A DNA stretch of 64,000 nt from Hymenobacter sp. YC55 (GTDB lineage Bacteria > Bacteroidota > Bacteroidia > Cytophagales > Hymenobacteraceae), in assembly GCF_029433095.1 (NCBI RefSeq), contig NZ_JARNTX010000013.1, positions 1 through 64,000 of the forward strand, written 5' to 3'. The notes beneath the pieces were generated by a model, which worked only from the letters and a program-made list of their open reading frames with translations, had not been told where the DNA came from and did not search any database. Shown one piece after another: positions 36,547-45,344 of this stretch (positions within the stretch are counted from its first letter, which is position 1; each line of letters starts with the position of its first letter). The position numbers and the translations under genes are program-made.

Positions 36547-37479
36547 CTAAACTTTGTCGGCAGCTCTAGGCCACCGCTGAAATTCGGTGGGCGCGCAACC
36601 AGTATGGCGCTGAAAAAGCTGGGCGAAGTGGCCCAGGCTGCGGTAGCCCACCGCGTAAGCCACTTGCGTGACGCTGTGGTCGGTACTGCGCAACAAGTGC
36701 ACGGCCCGTTCCATGCGCTGCTGAATTACGTACTGGTTGGGACTTTGGCCCGTGGTCTGTTTGAAAAGCCTACAGAAGTGGTAAGGACTCAGGCAAGCCT
36801 CCGCCGCCAAGCTTTCCAGCAAAATGGGTTCGGCTAGGTGCGCCTGCACATAGTCCCGCACCAGACTCAGGCGCTGGGGTAGCAGCTTGCCCCGGTACTC
36901 GGGCACTTGGTAGCTCCGGGCGCAATGCTGGCGCACCAGCTGCACGGCCAGCATGCGGGCAGCCGTATCGGCATACAGCTCGCTCTGATTTTCCGGAGTC
37001 TCCAACTCCTGCGCCAAGGACAAGCTTAGTTGCCGCAAAAGCGGGTCCGGAATGCAAGATCCCTCCCGAAGCTTCACTTGCGCGGCATCGGCCCCGCTTT
37101 CAGTTGCGGCCGTAAGGGCCAGCAGCTGGTTGCTTAAATACAAAGAAACGCAGCGGGGCGCTTGCGCCACCAAGCTGGTCCAGCTTTGCTCGTAGGCTTG
37201 CCCGTGCGGGCCCGTCAGAAATAAATCGCCTGTTTGCGCCTGGTAGCTGCGCCGGGGGCCGTCATCCTGAAGTTCCATGCGCATGGCGCCGGCCGTGAGC
37301 ACAATTATCTGCGTTTCCGCGACGGGCTGTACCTGAGTGGGGGGCAGGTGCAGGGCTTCCTGGCAGGTGCGCACTTCCAGGTGCGCGTAGCGGCGGCGGC
37401 GCAGTACGTGCGACTCCGTAGTAGGAAGGACAAGCGGCTGGGCAGTAGGCGGCAAAGCAGGAGAATGGGAATGGGCCAT
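36547..37479 (-). CDS. AraC-family transcriptional regulator
   Basis: 310-aa regulator. The N-terminal part (to about residue 200) is a cupin-like sensing region close to the AraC_N type ('LFLTGPHGQAYEQSW'). The C-terminal two helix-turn-helix units are 'LESLAAEACLSPYHFCRLFK' and 'HSVTQVAYAVGYRSLGHFAQ'. It is a clear paralogue of the next gene upstream. Placed right before the pao operon on the same strand, it likely activates that operon through the direct repeat at 36437-36468. The inducer is unknown but could be an aldehyde. Confidence 0.93.
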   Translation of the reverse strand: MAHSHSPALPPTAQPLVLPTTESHVLRRRRYAHLEVRTCQEALHLPPTQVQPVAETQIIVLTAGAMRMELQDDGPRRSYQAQTGDLFLTGPHGQAYEQSWTSLVAQAPRCVSLYLSNQLLALTAATESGADAAQVKLREGSCIPDPLLRQLSLSLAQELETPENQSELYADTAARMLAVQLVRQHCARSYQVPEYRGKLLPQRLSLVRDYVQAHLAEPILLESLAAEACLSPYHFCRLFKQTTGQSPNQYVIQQRMERAVHLLRSTDHSVTQVAYAVGYRSLGHFAQLFQRHTGCAPTEFQRWPRAADKV

Positions 37480-37512
37480 AGGGTTGTAGTTCTCTTCTTG
37501 ATGTAGCGCACC

Positions 37513-38463
37513 CTAGCGATGAAGCTGCTGGAACTCAACGGGTGAGCATTTGGTGTGGCGCTGAAAAAGCTGGGCGAAATGACCGGGGCTGCGGTAGCCC
37601 ACCGCGTAAGCTACTTGCGTGACGCTGCACTCCGGCAAGCGCAACAGCTCCATGGCCCGGGCCATGCGCTGTTGAATAACGTACTGGTTGGGACTGAGCT
37701 TCGTCGTTTGCTTGAACACCCGGCAGAAGTGGTAGGGGCTCATACAAGCTACCGCGGCGAGGTCTTCCAGCAGAATGGGCTCCTCTAAATGGGCCTGCAC
37801 GTAGTCGCGCAGCATGCCGAGCCGCGCAGGAGAAAGTTTACCCCGGAAAGTAGGGAGGCGGTAGGAGCGAGTGCAATGCTGGCGGACCATCTGCACGGCC
37901 ATCATCTGGGCGATGGTGTCGACGTACAGGTCGTTGGAGGCTTCCGTCTTTTTCAGCTCCTGGGCCAGCGCAAAGCTTAACTGCAGCAGCAGCGGGTCGC
38001 TAATGTAGGCTCCGCCTAGCATTTCTATCTGGGTTACGTCCACTTCCATTTCGGTGGCTGTCCGGGCCAGCAGCTCATTGCTCAGGTACAGGTGCATCGT
38101 GTGCAGCGGGTCTTTGCTCAGGGGCATCCATTCCACGTCGAAGCCTTCCCGCTGCACCCCCGTTAGGATCATGGTGCCGGGTTTCGTTTCGTGGCGCTCC
38201 TGCCGGTCCCGGTGCGTAACCCCGACCCGTTGGGCGCCGGAAAGCTGTACAATCAATTGGGTTTGCTCGACCGGGTTAATGGAAACCGGCGCGACCAGCA
38301 ACGGTTCCCGGTGCAGCTGGGCGCTCAAGTGCTTCCACTGCTGCTTGGCCAGCACCTGGGTTTCCATTATGTCCACCAAGCTTTTGTCGGGCTTCCAAAG
38401 CCAGCCCGGGGTGCGGCGGTGCCCAAGCCCGCTGCTCATTTTCGTGCTGTTACCTAGCTGCAT
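37513..38463 (-). CDS. AraC-family transcriptional regulator, paralogue
   Basis: 316-aa regulator paralogous to 36547-37479, with nearly the same HTH units: 'LEDLAAVACMSPYHFCRVFK' and 'CSVTQVAYAVGYRSPGHFAQ'. The N-terminal sensing region differs more ('MILTGVQREGFDVEWMP'), so the two may sense different ligands but bind related DNA. ATG 38463 is preferred to the TTG at 38487. It is 33 bp upstream of the second AraC gene, so they may be cotranscribed. A palindromic ATTGCGCAAT, sharing the pao repeat core, lies at 38503-38512 in its upstream region and may allow autoregulation. Confidence 0.93.
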   Translation of the reverse strand: MQLGNSTKMSSGLGHRRTPGWLWKPDKSLVDIMETQVLAKQQWKHLSAQLHREPLLVAPVSINPVEQTQLIVQLSGAQRVGVTHRDRQERHETKPGTMILTGVQREGFDVEWMPLSKDPLHTMHLYLSNELLARTATEMEVDVTQIEMLGGAYISDPLLLQLSFALAQELKKTEASNDLYVDTIAQMMAVQMVRQHCTRSYRLPTFRGKLSPARLGMLRDYVQAHLEEPILLEDLAAVACMSPYHFCRVFKQTTKLSPNQYVIQQRMARAMELLRLPECSVTQVAYAVGYRSPGHFAQLFQRHTKCSPVEFQQLHR

Positions 38464-38981
38464 GACGAAGTCTGATTCGTGTACCAACGCAAATTATCGA
38501 ACATTGCGCAATCTGTATATTTGTTTCCTGCTATCCCTTTCGGGCAACTAACTAGCGCTGACCACTAACCGGCGCGTTTTCAGGCCTCAGGCCAGAAAGT
38601 ACGCCAGGCAGCCTGGTGTAGGAGCGCAAGAATCCGGCGGTGTTTAGCAAGGATCGGAAGTTGGGGCGGGCGTACTTGCCGCCCTGCAACTCAGTGACTG
38701 GTCTTAGGGGGGAGAAGCCAGCCAAGCAGGAAGCGCAGAGTGATACCGAGTCCCTAAATACTATCGTTCTGCTTGCTTTTGCAAGCGCAAGAGCTAGTAC
38801 GACCCGCCTTGCGGGCTAAGACGAGGCTACTTTCTTGCTGCTGACTGTCGGGGCACTGGCTCCGGGGCCTTGTGCCCTAGTGCCAGCATCCGCTACCCTT
38901 GGCCTACCCTTGGTGCTGCCCACCCCTGGTTGGCTGTTTTACGGCCTTGCCTATTTTCACCTTTTCACTGCTTTACTACTT
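38464..38981. other. gene-free region with candidate operator sites
   Basis: About 520 bp between divergent AraC and Crp/Fnr genes. It contains ATTGCGCAAT (38503-38512), a plus-strand TATATTTG -7-like box (38516-38523) and GCGCAAGAATCCGGC (38624-38638), which is the reverse complement of sequence in the pao promoter repeat. No gene recognised. Confidence 0.55.
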
Positions 38982-39596
38982 ATGTCCTGCTACGAAGCAC
39001 TCCGCATCTATATTGAAAGCTACTGCCGGGCTACCATGGACGCCACGGAATACCAACTCATCCAGCAAGTGTTTCAAGTCCGAAAAATTCGCAAAAAGCA
39101 GTTTTTGCTGCGCTCCGGGGATATCTGCTGCCACACCGGCTTTATTGTGCGGGGCGCCATGCGGCAATACCGCATCGACCGCCGGGGAGGTGAGCATATC
39201 GTGCAGCTAGCCATCGAAAACTGGTGGATCAGTGACCGGGAAAGCTTTTACCGGGGGGTTCCTTCGGCCTATACAATCGATGCCTTGGAAGACACGGATC
39301 TGCTGGTGTTCACGCAGGAAGGCTTCAACACCCTGCTCAAGCAGGGCCCGTGCTTTGCCCGCATGGTAACGTTGTTGGACGAGCGCAACACCATTGCCAT
39401 TCAAAAGCGTCTGCTGGCCGCCCTAAGCCACTCGGCGGAAAGCCGTTACCTGGATTTCCTTGACCAGCACCCCTGCTTTGCGGGTCGCTTTCCTCAGCAC
39501 ATGCTTGCGTCTTACCTGGGCATTTCCCCCGAGACGCTGAGCCGAATTCGCAGGAGCATCGAAGACAGAGCCCCGGAACTACAACCCGGGCTTTAG
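38982..39596 (+). CDS. Crp/Fnr-family transcriptional regulator
   Basis: 204-aa regulator with a cyclic-nucleotide-binding-like beta-roll ('RKKQFLLRSGDICCHTGFIV' to 'ENWWISDRESF') and a short C-terminal winged helix ('HMLASYLGISPETLSRIRR'). This is the common Bacteroidota type that lacks an obvious cAMP pocket, and has no Fe-S Cys cluster at the N-terminus. I chose ATG 38982; the frame is open further upstream, but that part is not conserved in style, and ATG 39036 is also possible. The alginate-export-like barrel follows 43 bp later, likely in the same transcript. Confidence 0.9.
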   Translation: MSCYEALRIYIESYCRATMDATEYQLIQQVFQVRKIRKKQFLLRSGDICCHTGFIVRGAMRQYRIDRRGGEHIVQLAIENWWISDRESFYRGVPSAYTIDALEDTDLLVFTQEGFNTLLKQGPCFARMVTLLDERNTIAIQKRLLAALSHSAESRYLDFLDQHPCFAGRFPQHMLASYLGISPETLSRIRRSIEDRAPELQPGL

Positions 39597-39639
39597 TAAC
39601 CGTTATCGCCGTCGAGCGCTTCGTTTACCTGCTTACAAT

Positions 39640-41058
39640 ATGCCCAACCTAGCCTTGCTTTTTTCGCCGAGAGGGCAGCTTTTCCGCACGGTCAGCGGTC
39701 TGCTGATGGCCAGCTTCCTGCCGGCGAGACTTCAGGCGCAAGGGCTACCCCTAACTTCGACTGGTTTCCTGCCCGACGCGGCCGAAGAGCAGTGGCCGAT
39801 GCGCCCAGACACGCTTGGTCGCTTACCAGCAAAGTCGCGGCCGTGGCGAGCCGCCAAGGGTGCTTTCACTTGGGGAGGGCAGTTGCGGGAAACCTACGAA
39901 AACTACCAAGGCTATTATTGGGGCTTAGGCCAACAAGACCGTAACGGGTACTTTTTGCAACGGATTCTTGTGCACGCGGACGGGCGCTGGAACGCGCGCT
40001 TGCGCCTGTACGGGGAATTGCAAAGCAGCTTGCTGTGGGGGCGCAACGGCGGCCCTCGGCCGGTGCAGGATCTAAACCAACTCGCCGTTCAGCAGCTCTT
40101 CGGAGAAGTACGGGTATGGGAAACCGGACCAACGAGCGTAGACCTGCGCTTCGGCAAGCAGGTGCTGCACTACGGCCAAGGCACGCTGCTCGATCTTCGC
40201 GACGCCAACGTTCGGCGTTCTTTTGTGGGGGTGAAGGCCATCCTTCGGCGCCGAGCTCTGCGCGTCGATGCCTTTCTGATGCGTGCGGTGCAAACCCAGC
40301 CCGGCCTGTTCGATGACCAGGCGGATGCCACCCAGCAAGTGGGTGGTATTTGGGTAACCCAACGCAAAAGCAAAGCCACGAGCGCGCTTTTCCATGCGTA
40401 TTACCTGGTGGTGCGCCGAGTGCAAAGCCGCTTCACTCAAGGGGTGGGGCCGGAAACCCGGCACACGGTAGGAGCAGCCTGGCAGTATCGCCAAGGAGTC
40501 TGGAGTGGCTATTCGGAAGTTGACGGGCAAGCAGGAACTTTTGCCGGTCACCCACTTGCGGCCTGGAAAGCCGCTCAGCAAGTGACTTACACGGTGCCGG
40601 CTCGTTTTGCCCCGGCTTTTTCCTTGCAGGCCGCCATTTCCAGCGGTGACGCCAACGCCCAGCACAAAGAACTGCAAACGTTTAATCCCCTCTATCCCAA
40701 AGCCATTTACTACGGCTTCATCGACAATATTGGCTCGGCTAATGTGGTATTGGTACACCCCAAAGCAGAAGTGGCATTTCTGCCGCGGCTAAGGGTAGTG
40801 GCTGGCTACTACCGGTTCTGGCGGCAAAGCACACAGGATGGCCTGTACGCCCCCAATGGCGCCTACCTACTGCCTGCCCTCACCCAGGAGCGCGCCATTG
40901 GCCAGATGCTGGATGGGGTGGTTAGCTATGGTCCCTCAGCGGCTTGTGCTCTACAGCTAACCAGTAGCTACTTTATCCGCGGGCCTTACCTGCGCGGGCA
41001 ACCTGGCCTTAAAGCCAATATCTTCTTTACGGGCCTGCGGGCGACGCTCACTTTCTAG
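39640..41058 (+). CDS. alginate-export-type outer membrane beta-barrel
   Basis: 472-aa predicted outer membrane protein. Residues 1-34 act as signal sequence, ending near 'PARLQAQG'. The body is built of alternating amphipathic strands with many Tyr/Trp/Arg, matching the alginate export family pattern: 'RLRLYGELQSSLLWGRNGG', 'LRFGKQVLHYGQGTLLDLRD', 'SALFHAYYLVV' and a C-terminal 'FTGLRATLTF' ending in Phe. It would form a pore for anionic or small solutes. No alginate biosynthesis genes are present, so the substrate is unknown. It appears coupled to the Crp/Fnr gene before it. Confidence 0.85.
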   Translation: MPNLALLFSPRGQLFRTVSGLLMASFLPARLQAQGLPLTSTGFLPDAAEEQWPMRPDTLGRLPAKSRPWRAAKGAFTWGGQLRETYENYQGYYWGLGQQDRNGYFLQRILVHADGRWNARLRLYGELQSSLLWGRNGGPRPVQDLNQLAVQQLFGEVRVWETGPTSVDLRFGKQVLHYGQGTLLDLRDANVRRSFVGVKAILRRRALRVDAFLMRAVQTQPGLFDDQADATQQVGGIWVTQRKSKATSALFHAYYLVVRRVQSRFTQGVGPETRHTVGAAWQYRQGVWSGYSEVDGQAGTFAGHPLAAWKAAQQVTYTVPARFAPAFSLQAAISSGDANAQHKELQTFNPLYPKAIYYGFIDNIGSANVVLVHPKAEVAFLPRLRVVAGYYRFWRQSTQDGLYAPNGAYLLPALTQERAIGQMLDGVVSYGPSAACALQLTSSYFIRGPYLRGQPGLKANIFFTGLRATLTF

Positions 41059-41297
41059 TGTTCCGCACAGCCAGATCAACACCGGAATCTAGTTGCTTGG
41101 GGGCCCCTGTTTCTTGGGATTCGGTTAGCTGGCAGCAGTGCTAGCCCAGCCTATCTGATGAGGCCAAGCTCGGCAGGAGATAGGGGTGGCGGAAAAGGGC
41201 AACCGTACCCATCCTCTTGAGCACGATTACCCCGAGCAAACCGCTGCTTTCTTAACGTAGGAAGTGCTGCCGCACCCCGCTAGAGAGCTTCGTCAGG

Positions 41298-41957
41298 TTA
41301 AGCCCCGGCCCCGACACTACCGAGCAGCTGCCACTCCCAAGCTAGGGCAACCCCGCCGCCGCCGCCATGCTCAAGCATGATCTTCGCCACTGCCGGTACC
41401 GTTTCTTCCCGGGCCCAGTCGCGCTGCAATTCTGCTAGCACGGCAAACCAGGTGATTGGTACGGCCCCAGCCTGAATCATGCGTTGCACGGCCATGTCGT
41501 GGGCTTCCTTGGTTACCCCACCCGAAGCGTCGGTTACGAAGAACACGTCGTAGCCGTCGGCTAGAGCCTGGATAACCGGCATCGCCAGGCAGATTTCGGT
41601 GTAAAGACCAGCCATGATCAGGGTTTTGCGGCCGGTCTTTTCAACTGCTTCCACTACGCGCTCGTCCTCCCAGGTATTGATGGTAGTGCGGTTGATAGGT
41701 TTCTGCTCAGGAAACACCTCCTGCAGTTGCTTGAGCAAATAGCCCCCGCGCTCTTCTACCACCGTCGTCAGCAGGGTAGGGATGCCGAATGCTTCGGCCG
41801 TTTTAGCTAGGCCCACCACGTTGTTGATGATCAGCGTCGTGTCGTGGCTGTGCAGGTTGGCAAATTGGAACGCTTGGTGATCGATAAGTACCAGGGCGCA
41901 GTTGTCAGGAGAGAGTAGGGCTTCCAGGCCCGTTTTGGCGGCACGTACAGTTGTCAT
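41298..41957 (-). CDS. isochorismatase-family hydrolase (YcaC-like)
   Basis: 219-aa cysteine hydrolase. The catalytic Asp lies in 'ALVLIDHQAFQFAN', and the nucleophile Cys in 'MAGLYTEICLAMPVIQALAD' followed by 'VTDASGG', the YcaC pattern. Substrates of this group are often amides or unknown aldehyde/amine adducts. ATG 41957 is chosen because upstream sequence holds the operators at 42030-42067. A tandem of Crp/Fnr-like palindromes 73-110 bp before the start indicates control by one of the two nearby Crp/Fnr proteins. It is the only gene in its unit. Confidence 0.9.
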   Translation of the reverse strand: MTTVRAAKTGLEALLSPDNCALVLIDHQAFQFANLHSHDTTLIINNVVGLAKTAEAFGIPTLLTTVVEERGGYLLKQLQEVFPEQKPINRTTINTWEDERVVEAVEKTGRKTLIMAGLYTEICLAMPVIQALADGYDVFFVTDASGGVTKEAHDMAVQRMIQAGAVPITWFAVLAELQRDWAREETVPAVAKIMLEHGGGGGVALAWEWQLLGSVGAGA

Positions 41958-42029
41958 TCGAAAAAAGAGTTGGAGGTGAAAGGCTATTTTCTTCGGTTCA
42001 AAGGTGCCACCAACCTGCCGCCGCATGCA

Positions 42030-42067
42030 TTGACTCACATCAAGGAATACCCTTGACATAAGTCAAG
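42030..42067. promoter_or_regulatory. tandem Crp/Fnr-type palindromes
   Basis: TTGACTCACATCAA (42030-42043) and CTTGACATAAGTCAAG (42052-42067) both follow the FNR-like layout of 5-bp half-sites with a 4-bp spacer. A weak minus-strand -7 candidate CACCTTTG lies at 42000-42007, placing the nearer box close to -42, the class II activator position. Confidence 0.6.
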
Positions 42068-42156
42068 AGTCCTGAAACTGCGTACCATATTCATTTGAAA
42101 AAAAGCGAAGCGTAAGGTGCAAACTCGGTTGCAGGAGCGCGAGCTGTCTGGTTGAG

Positions 42157-42738
42157 CTACTGCCGCGTCGCTTTTTGTCGTACCCGGCTCAGCGTTTCGG
42201 CGGTCACCCCTAAGTAGGAGGCAATCATGTGCTGCGGAAAGCGCTGCAAAAAATCAGGGTGCTGCTGCTGCAACTCCGCGTACCGTTCTTCGGCCGTAGA
42301 GCCAAAAGAGGCATGTAGCCGGCGCTGGGTGGCGATAAAGTTCCGCTGGTCCAACTCGCGCACCAGCCGCGTCATGGCGGGCACAGTAAGCATAAGTTCT
42401 TGAAGCTGCGGGTGGGTAATCAACAGCAAGTGAGAGTCCTCCAGCGCGTCGATGTTGTAGGGCGAGGGCGTAAGCATTACGAAACTCTCCCGGTCGCCAA
42501 TCCACCAATTCTCGACCGCAAAATGAAGGATATGTTCCACGCCCTTGTTGTTCACGCTGTATTGGCGCAGTGCGCCTTCAAGCACGAACGCGAAATACTT
42601 GCACACCTCTCCCTCCTGCAGCAGGTACTGCCGCCTACGCAACCGTTTGGGGGTGAACGCCGCTGCCACCAAGGCAAAATCATTATCCGATAAAGTTGTC
42701 GACGTATAGTTTTCGATGTGGGTCCGAAGTGCGAGCAT
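42157..42738 (-). CDS. Crp/Fnr-family transcriptional regulator
   Basis: 193-aa regulator of the same type as 38982-39596: beta-roll with 'RRRQYLLQEGEVCKYFAFVL' and 'ENWWIGDRESFVML', then the C-terminal DNA-binding part 'HMIASYLGVTAETLSRVRQ'. No Fe-S cysteines are seen, so oxygen sensing in the manner of FNR is not supported. It lies next to the palindromes at 42030-42067 and convergently near the redox cluster, and is a candidate binder of the TTGAC-N4-GTCAA sites. The end of the beta-roll carries the usual 'DSHLLLITHPQLQELM'. Confidence 0.92.
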   Translation of the reverse strand: MLALRTHIENYTSTTLSDNDFALVAAAFTPKRLRRRQYLLQEGEVCKYFAFVLEGALRQYSVNNKGVEHILHFAVENWWIGDRESFVMLTPSPYNIDALEDSHLLLITHPQLQELMLTVPAMTRLVRELDQRNFIATQRRLHASFGSTAEERYAELQQQHPDFLQRFPQHMIASYLGVTAETLSRVRQKATRQ

Positions 42739-42895
42739 GCAGTAGTAGGCCGAACAAATTCTACGGTTTTTTGACTGGTTTACGAGCAGTCTATCGTCCA
42801 GCGCTAGCTGGTTTGAACCTGCTAATATATCCCTGCCGCAATAATAGCAGTGCTATTACCCGTAAAAGCCAGAAGGCACCAACCCGTCCCCGGTA

Positions 42896-42929
42896 GCTTG
42901 TCAGGCAGCCGAACGACTGCCTGACAAGC
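42896..42929. repeat. 13-bp perfect hairpin
   Basis: GCTTGTCAGGCAG (42896-42908) pairs exactly with CTGCCTGACAAGC (42917-42929) over an 8-nt loop. It lies in the gap (42739-43094) between the Crp/Fnr gene start and the wrbA end; apart from this and the larger hairpin I see no gene there. Confidence 0.65.
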
Positions 42930-43024
42930 AAGGCCTCAGCACGCTTCGTACTTCGACCAGCAACGTAGCAGAGCCCCATAGGCTGCGTACATCCCGGCCT
43001 ACTGCTACTTTTCCTTTAGAACCC

Positions 43025-43080
43025 GCAACAAAGGCGCAGGCCGGGTACCCAATAGGGTGCCCGGCCTGCGCCTTTGTTGC
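43025..43080 (-). terminator. wrbA: long hairpin after wrbA
   Basis: Two 26-nt arms (43025-43050 and 43055-43080) are complementary except one position that can form G-U, around a 4-nt loop. It lies 14 bp beyond the wrbA stop. It lacks a U-tract but its length and position suggest a terminator or transcript-stabilising structure. Confidence 0.55.
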
Positions 43081-43094
43081 TGACAAGTAAGAAC

Positions 43095-43709
43095 TTAGAT
43101 TGCTGCTAGTTTACGGGCTATTTCGGCCGTGTGCCGGCCTTGAAAGCGGGCGCCTTCTAGTTCATTCTCACTGGGTTGCCGCTCCCCCTGGCCCCCGGCT
43201 ACGGTGCTGGCCCCGTAGGGGGTGCCGCCGGTTACCTCGTGGTGGCCCATCTGACCCTGCCAGGCGTAGGGCAAACCTACGAGTACAAAGCCGTGGTGCA
43301 GCAGTTCCGTGTGCAAAGAGCGGATAGTAGTTTCCTGGCCCCCGTGCTGAGTGGCCGTGCTAACAAAAGCTCCGCCCACCTTGCCAATCAGCTTTCCTTG
43401 GGCCCAGAGTCCACCGGTCGCATCCAGAAAACTTTGCATCTGCCCGCACACGTTACCGTAGCGGGTTGGCGTGCCGAAGATGATGGCGTCGTAATCCGCT
43501 AATTCGCCCGGCGCGGCAACTGGCACATGCTCGAAAACTTTTTGCGCAGCGGTAGCTCCCATCTGGTCGAGTAGGGCGGGCGGTAAGGTCTCGGGCACCC
43601 GTTTAATATAAACTTCGTTGCCGGCAACTTCGCGGGCCCCGCTGGCAACGGCCTCGGCCAAGTGATAAACGTGCCCGTAAGTGGAATAGAAGAGGATGAG
43701 CGTTTTCAA
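43095..43709 (-). CDS. wrbA: NAD(P)H:quinone oxidoreductase WrbA
   Basis: 204-aa flavodoxin-like FMN enzyme that reduces quinones by two electrons, avoiding semiquinone radicals. It shows the FMN loop '[15 protein letters not shown]', '[17 protein letters not shown]', '[12 protein letters not shown]' and 'YGASTVAGG', all typical for WrbA, and the length is standard. The start codon appears to be TTG at 43709, giving '[12 protein letters not shown]'; no in-frame ATG fits. It belongs to a run of redox genes (SDR, Rossmann reductase, pirin) on the same strand and is followed by a very long hairpin. Confidence 0.94.
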   Translation of the reverse strand: MKTLILFYSTYGHVYHLAEAVASGAREVAGNEVYIKRVPETLPPALLDQMGATAAQKVFEHVPVAAPGELADYDAIIFGTPTRYGNVCGQMQSFLDATGGLWAQGKLIGKVGGAFVSTATQHGGQETTIRSLHTELLHHGFVLVGLPYAWQGQMGHHEVTGGTPYGASTVAGGQGERQPSENELEGARFQGRHTAEIARKLAAI

Positions 43710-43858
43710 AGGAAAAGAAGCTTGTAAAGGGTAGAAAGAATTACTCGCGGGCTAGGCTGTCGTAAGGCCAGTAGCAAAGGGGGCTCCTTTCAGTAGACAG
43801 CACGGTATCGGAAAGGAGCGTTGGCAACAATAAAGCGTCGGCATGCTGCTCCGTGGCT

Positions 43859-44611
43859 CTAGAAAGCTGTGAAGCCCCCGTCGATGACGAGTTCGGCCCC
43901 CGTGATGTAAGAGGCTTCCGGACTAGCCAGAAATAAGATGCCCTGCGCTACTTCGTTTGGGGAGCCGCCGCGGCCGAGCGGGGTATGGCTAACGGCCATC
44001 TGCTTGAAGTCGTCGGCTCCGGCCATGTCGCGCACCATGGGAGTGTCTATAAAGCCGGGGTGCACTGAATTAACGCGAATCCCCTGGGCTGCCAGCTCCA
44101 CGGCCGCGCCCTTGGAAAGCAGGCGAGAACCACCCTTGGAAGCCGTGTAGGCGTTGGCCCCGGCGTTCCCAGTGATGCCGGCAATCGATGACACATTCAC
44201 AATGGACGCGCCCAATGGGAGGTAAGGGGCCGCCGTTTTCAAGCCCAGAAACTGCCCCGTCAGGTTGACACTCAGCACCCGAGTAAACTCTTGTTGGGTT
44301 CTTTCCGCCAGCGGCAGGGCCAGGTTGCCGGAGATGCCCGCGTTGTTGACCACAATGTCGAGCTGCCCATAGAGCGCCACGGTTTCTTGCAGCGCCCGGT
44401 TCCAGTCTGCTTCCTGGGTTATATCGAGCAGGGTATACGCGGCCGTGCCCTGGCTTTGGTTGATGGCCTGCGCCACCTCCTCAATACTAGTTTTCTGGTT
44501 GCCGGTAATCATTACTTTGGCGCCTTCCTGAGCAAATAGCGCCGCCGTGGCGGCCCCGATACCCGTGCCGCCGCCCGTAATAAGAGCCACTTTGTCTCGT
44601 AATCTGTTCAT
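43859..44611 (-). CDS. SDR-family oxidoreductase
   Basis: 250-aa classical short-chain dehydrogenase. Cofactor motif 'TGGGTGIGAATA', 'NNAGISGN', the catalytic Ser in 'NVSSIAG' and 'YTASKGG' (Tyr-Lys), with the ending 'GAELVIDGGFTAF'. It is likely NAD(P)-dependent on an alcohol or ketone. A perfect palindrome (44619-44636) sits just before the ATG and the next gene upstream ends at 44647, so the site could be an internal operator. WrbA lies 149 bp downstream. Substrate unknown. Confidence 0.94.
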   Translation of the reverse strand: MNRLRDKVALITGGGTGIGAATAALFAQEGAKVMITGNQKTSIEEVAQAINQSQGTAAYTLLDITQEADWNRALQETVALYGQLDIVVNNAGISGNLALPLAERTQQEFTRVLSVNLTGQFLGLKTAAPYLPLGASIVNVSSIAGITGNAGANAYTASKGGSRLLSKGAAVELAAQGIRVNSVHPGFIDTPMVRDMAGADDFKQMAVSHTPLGRGGSPNEVAQGILFLASPEASYITGAELVIDGGFTAF

Positions 44612-44618
44612 AGATGCT

Positions 44619-44636
44619 CTGTAAGAGGTATTACAG
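44619..44636. promoter_or_regulatory. palindrome directly upstream of SDR start
   Basis: CTGTAA and TTACAG are exact inverted half-sites separated by GAGGTA, ending 8 bp before the ATG. This would suit a repressor site overlapping the start region; the binding protein is unknown. Confidence 0.45.
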
Positions 44637-44646
44637 AAAAGGGATC

Positions 44647-45243
44647 CTAAGCTAATTGCAGCAAATTTTTACCGATGAGGGGGCCCCCAACCTGCTGCAA
44701 GGCCGCGCCCGTCACCAGGTCGCCCAGGTCGATGCCGGCAAACCCGAGGGTGCCGAGCAAGTGCAAGACTTCCGTTTTGGCAGTTGCGTCGTCACCGGAG
44801 ATAAACACCACCCGCTTACCATTTCCTTCGGCGGGGTCAGCCGCCAGCGTAGCCGCGAACAGGGTGTTGAAGGCTTTCACCACCCGGGCACCGGGGGCAC
44901 GTTCGGCCACGAGCTGGGTGGAAGTTTTGCCCCCCAAATCAAGGGGCTGGAAGTCGGGAAAGGAAGCGGCGTTGGTGGTATCCAGAATGATTTGCCCCCG
45001 CCAAGACGGAATTCTACGAAGGACGTCCTCCACCTCAGTCCATGGTACCGTGAGTAACACTAAGTCAGCTTGGGCAGCTTGTTCTACGGTACCGGCCGTA
45101 ACGGTTGAGCCAAACGATTGAGTGAGCTCGGTCAAGGATTCCGGACCGGTTCGGTTGCTTACCACAACCTCAAAGCCAGCTTTAGCGACGTGTTTGATAA
45201 ACGCTTGGGCGATGCGCCCTGCGCCGATAGTTCCAATTTTCAT
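44647..45243 (-). CDS. NADP-binding Rossmann reductase (F420-dependent NADP reductase-like)
   Basis: 198-aa oxidoreductase. N-terminal Rossmann 'MKIGTIGAGRIAQAFIKHVA' with 'VSNRTGPES' suits NADP. Then come 'ADLVLLTVPWTEVEDVL', 'ILDTTNA', 'ARVVKAFNTL' and 'VFISGDDATAK', the pattern of F420H2:NADP oxidoreductase-like proteins. Bacteroidota generally lack F420, so the partner is probably another small reductant or it acts as a general reductase. ATG 45243 starts exactly at the cofactor strand; the upstream frame is not conserved. It lies 35 bp upstream of the SDR on the same strand. Confidence 0.88.
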   Translation of the reverse strand: MKIGTIGAGRIAQAFIKHVAKAGFEVVVSNRTGPESLTELTQSFGSTVTAGTVEQAAQADLVLLTVPWTEVEDVLRRIPSWRGQIILDTTNAASFPDFQPLDLGGKTSTQLVAERAPGARVVKAFNTLFAATLAADPAEGNGKRVVFISGDDATAKTEVLHLLGTLGFAGIDLGDLVTGAALQQVGGPLIGKNLLQLA

Positions 45244-45344
45244 GACGGGAGAGTGAAGGGTGAAGAGATGATGCGTAAAGAAGTGTTGCCAGGCAACGTT
45301 TGGCATGGGATAGCTAACTCGGTGCAACAAGGCGGTACTACTCA

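Noticed and set aside
44647-45243. True F420-dependent enzyme
   Set aside because: The fold pattern matches, but no F420 biosynthesis genes are present in the window and Bacteroidota usually lack F420, so only a Rossmann reductase is claimed.
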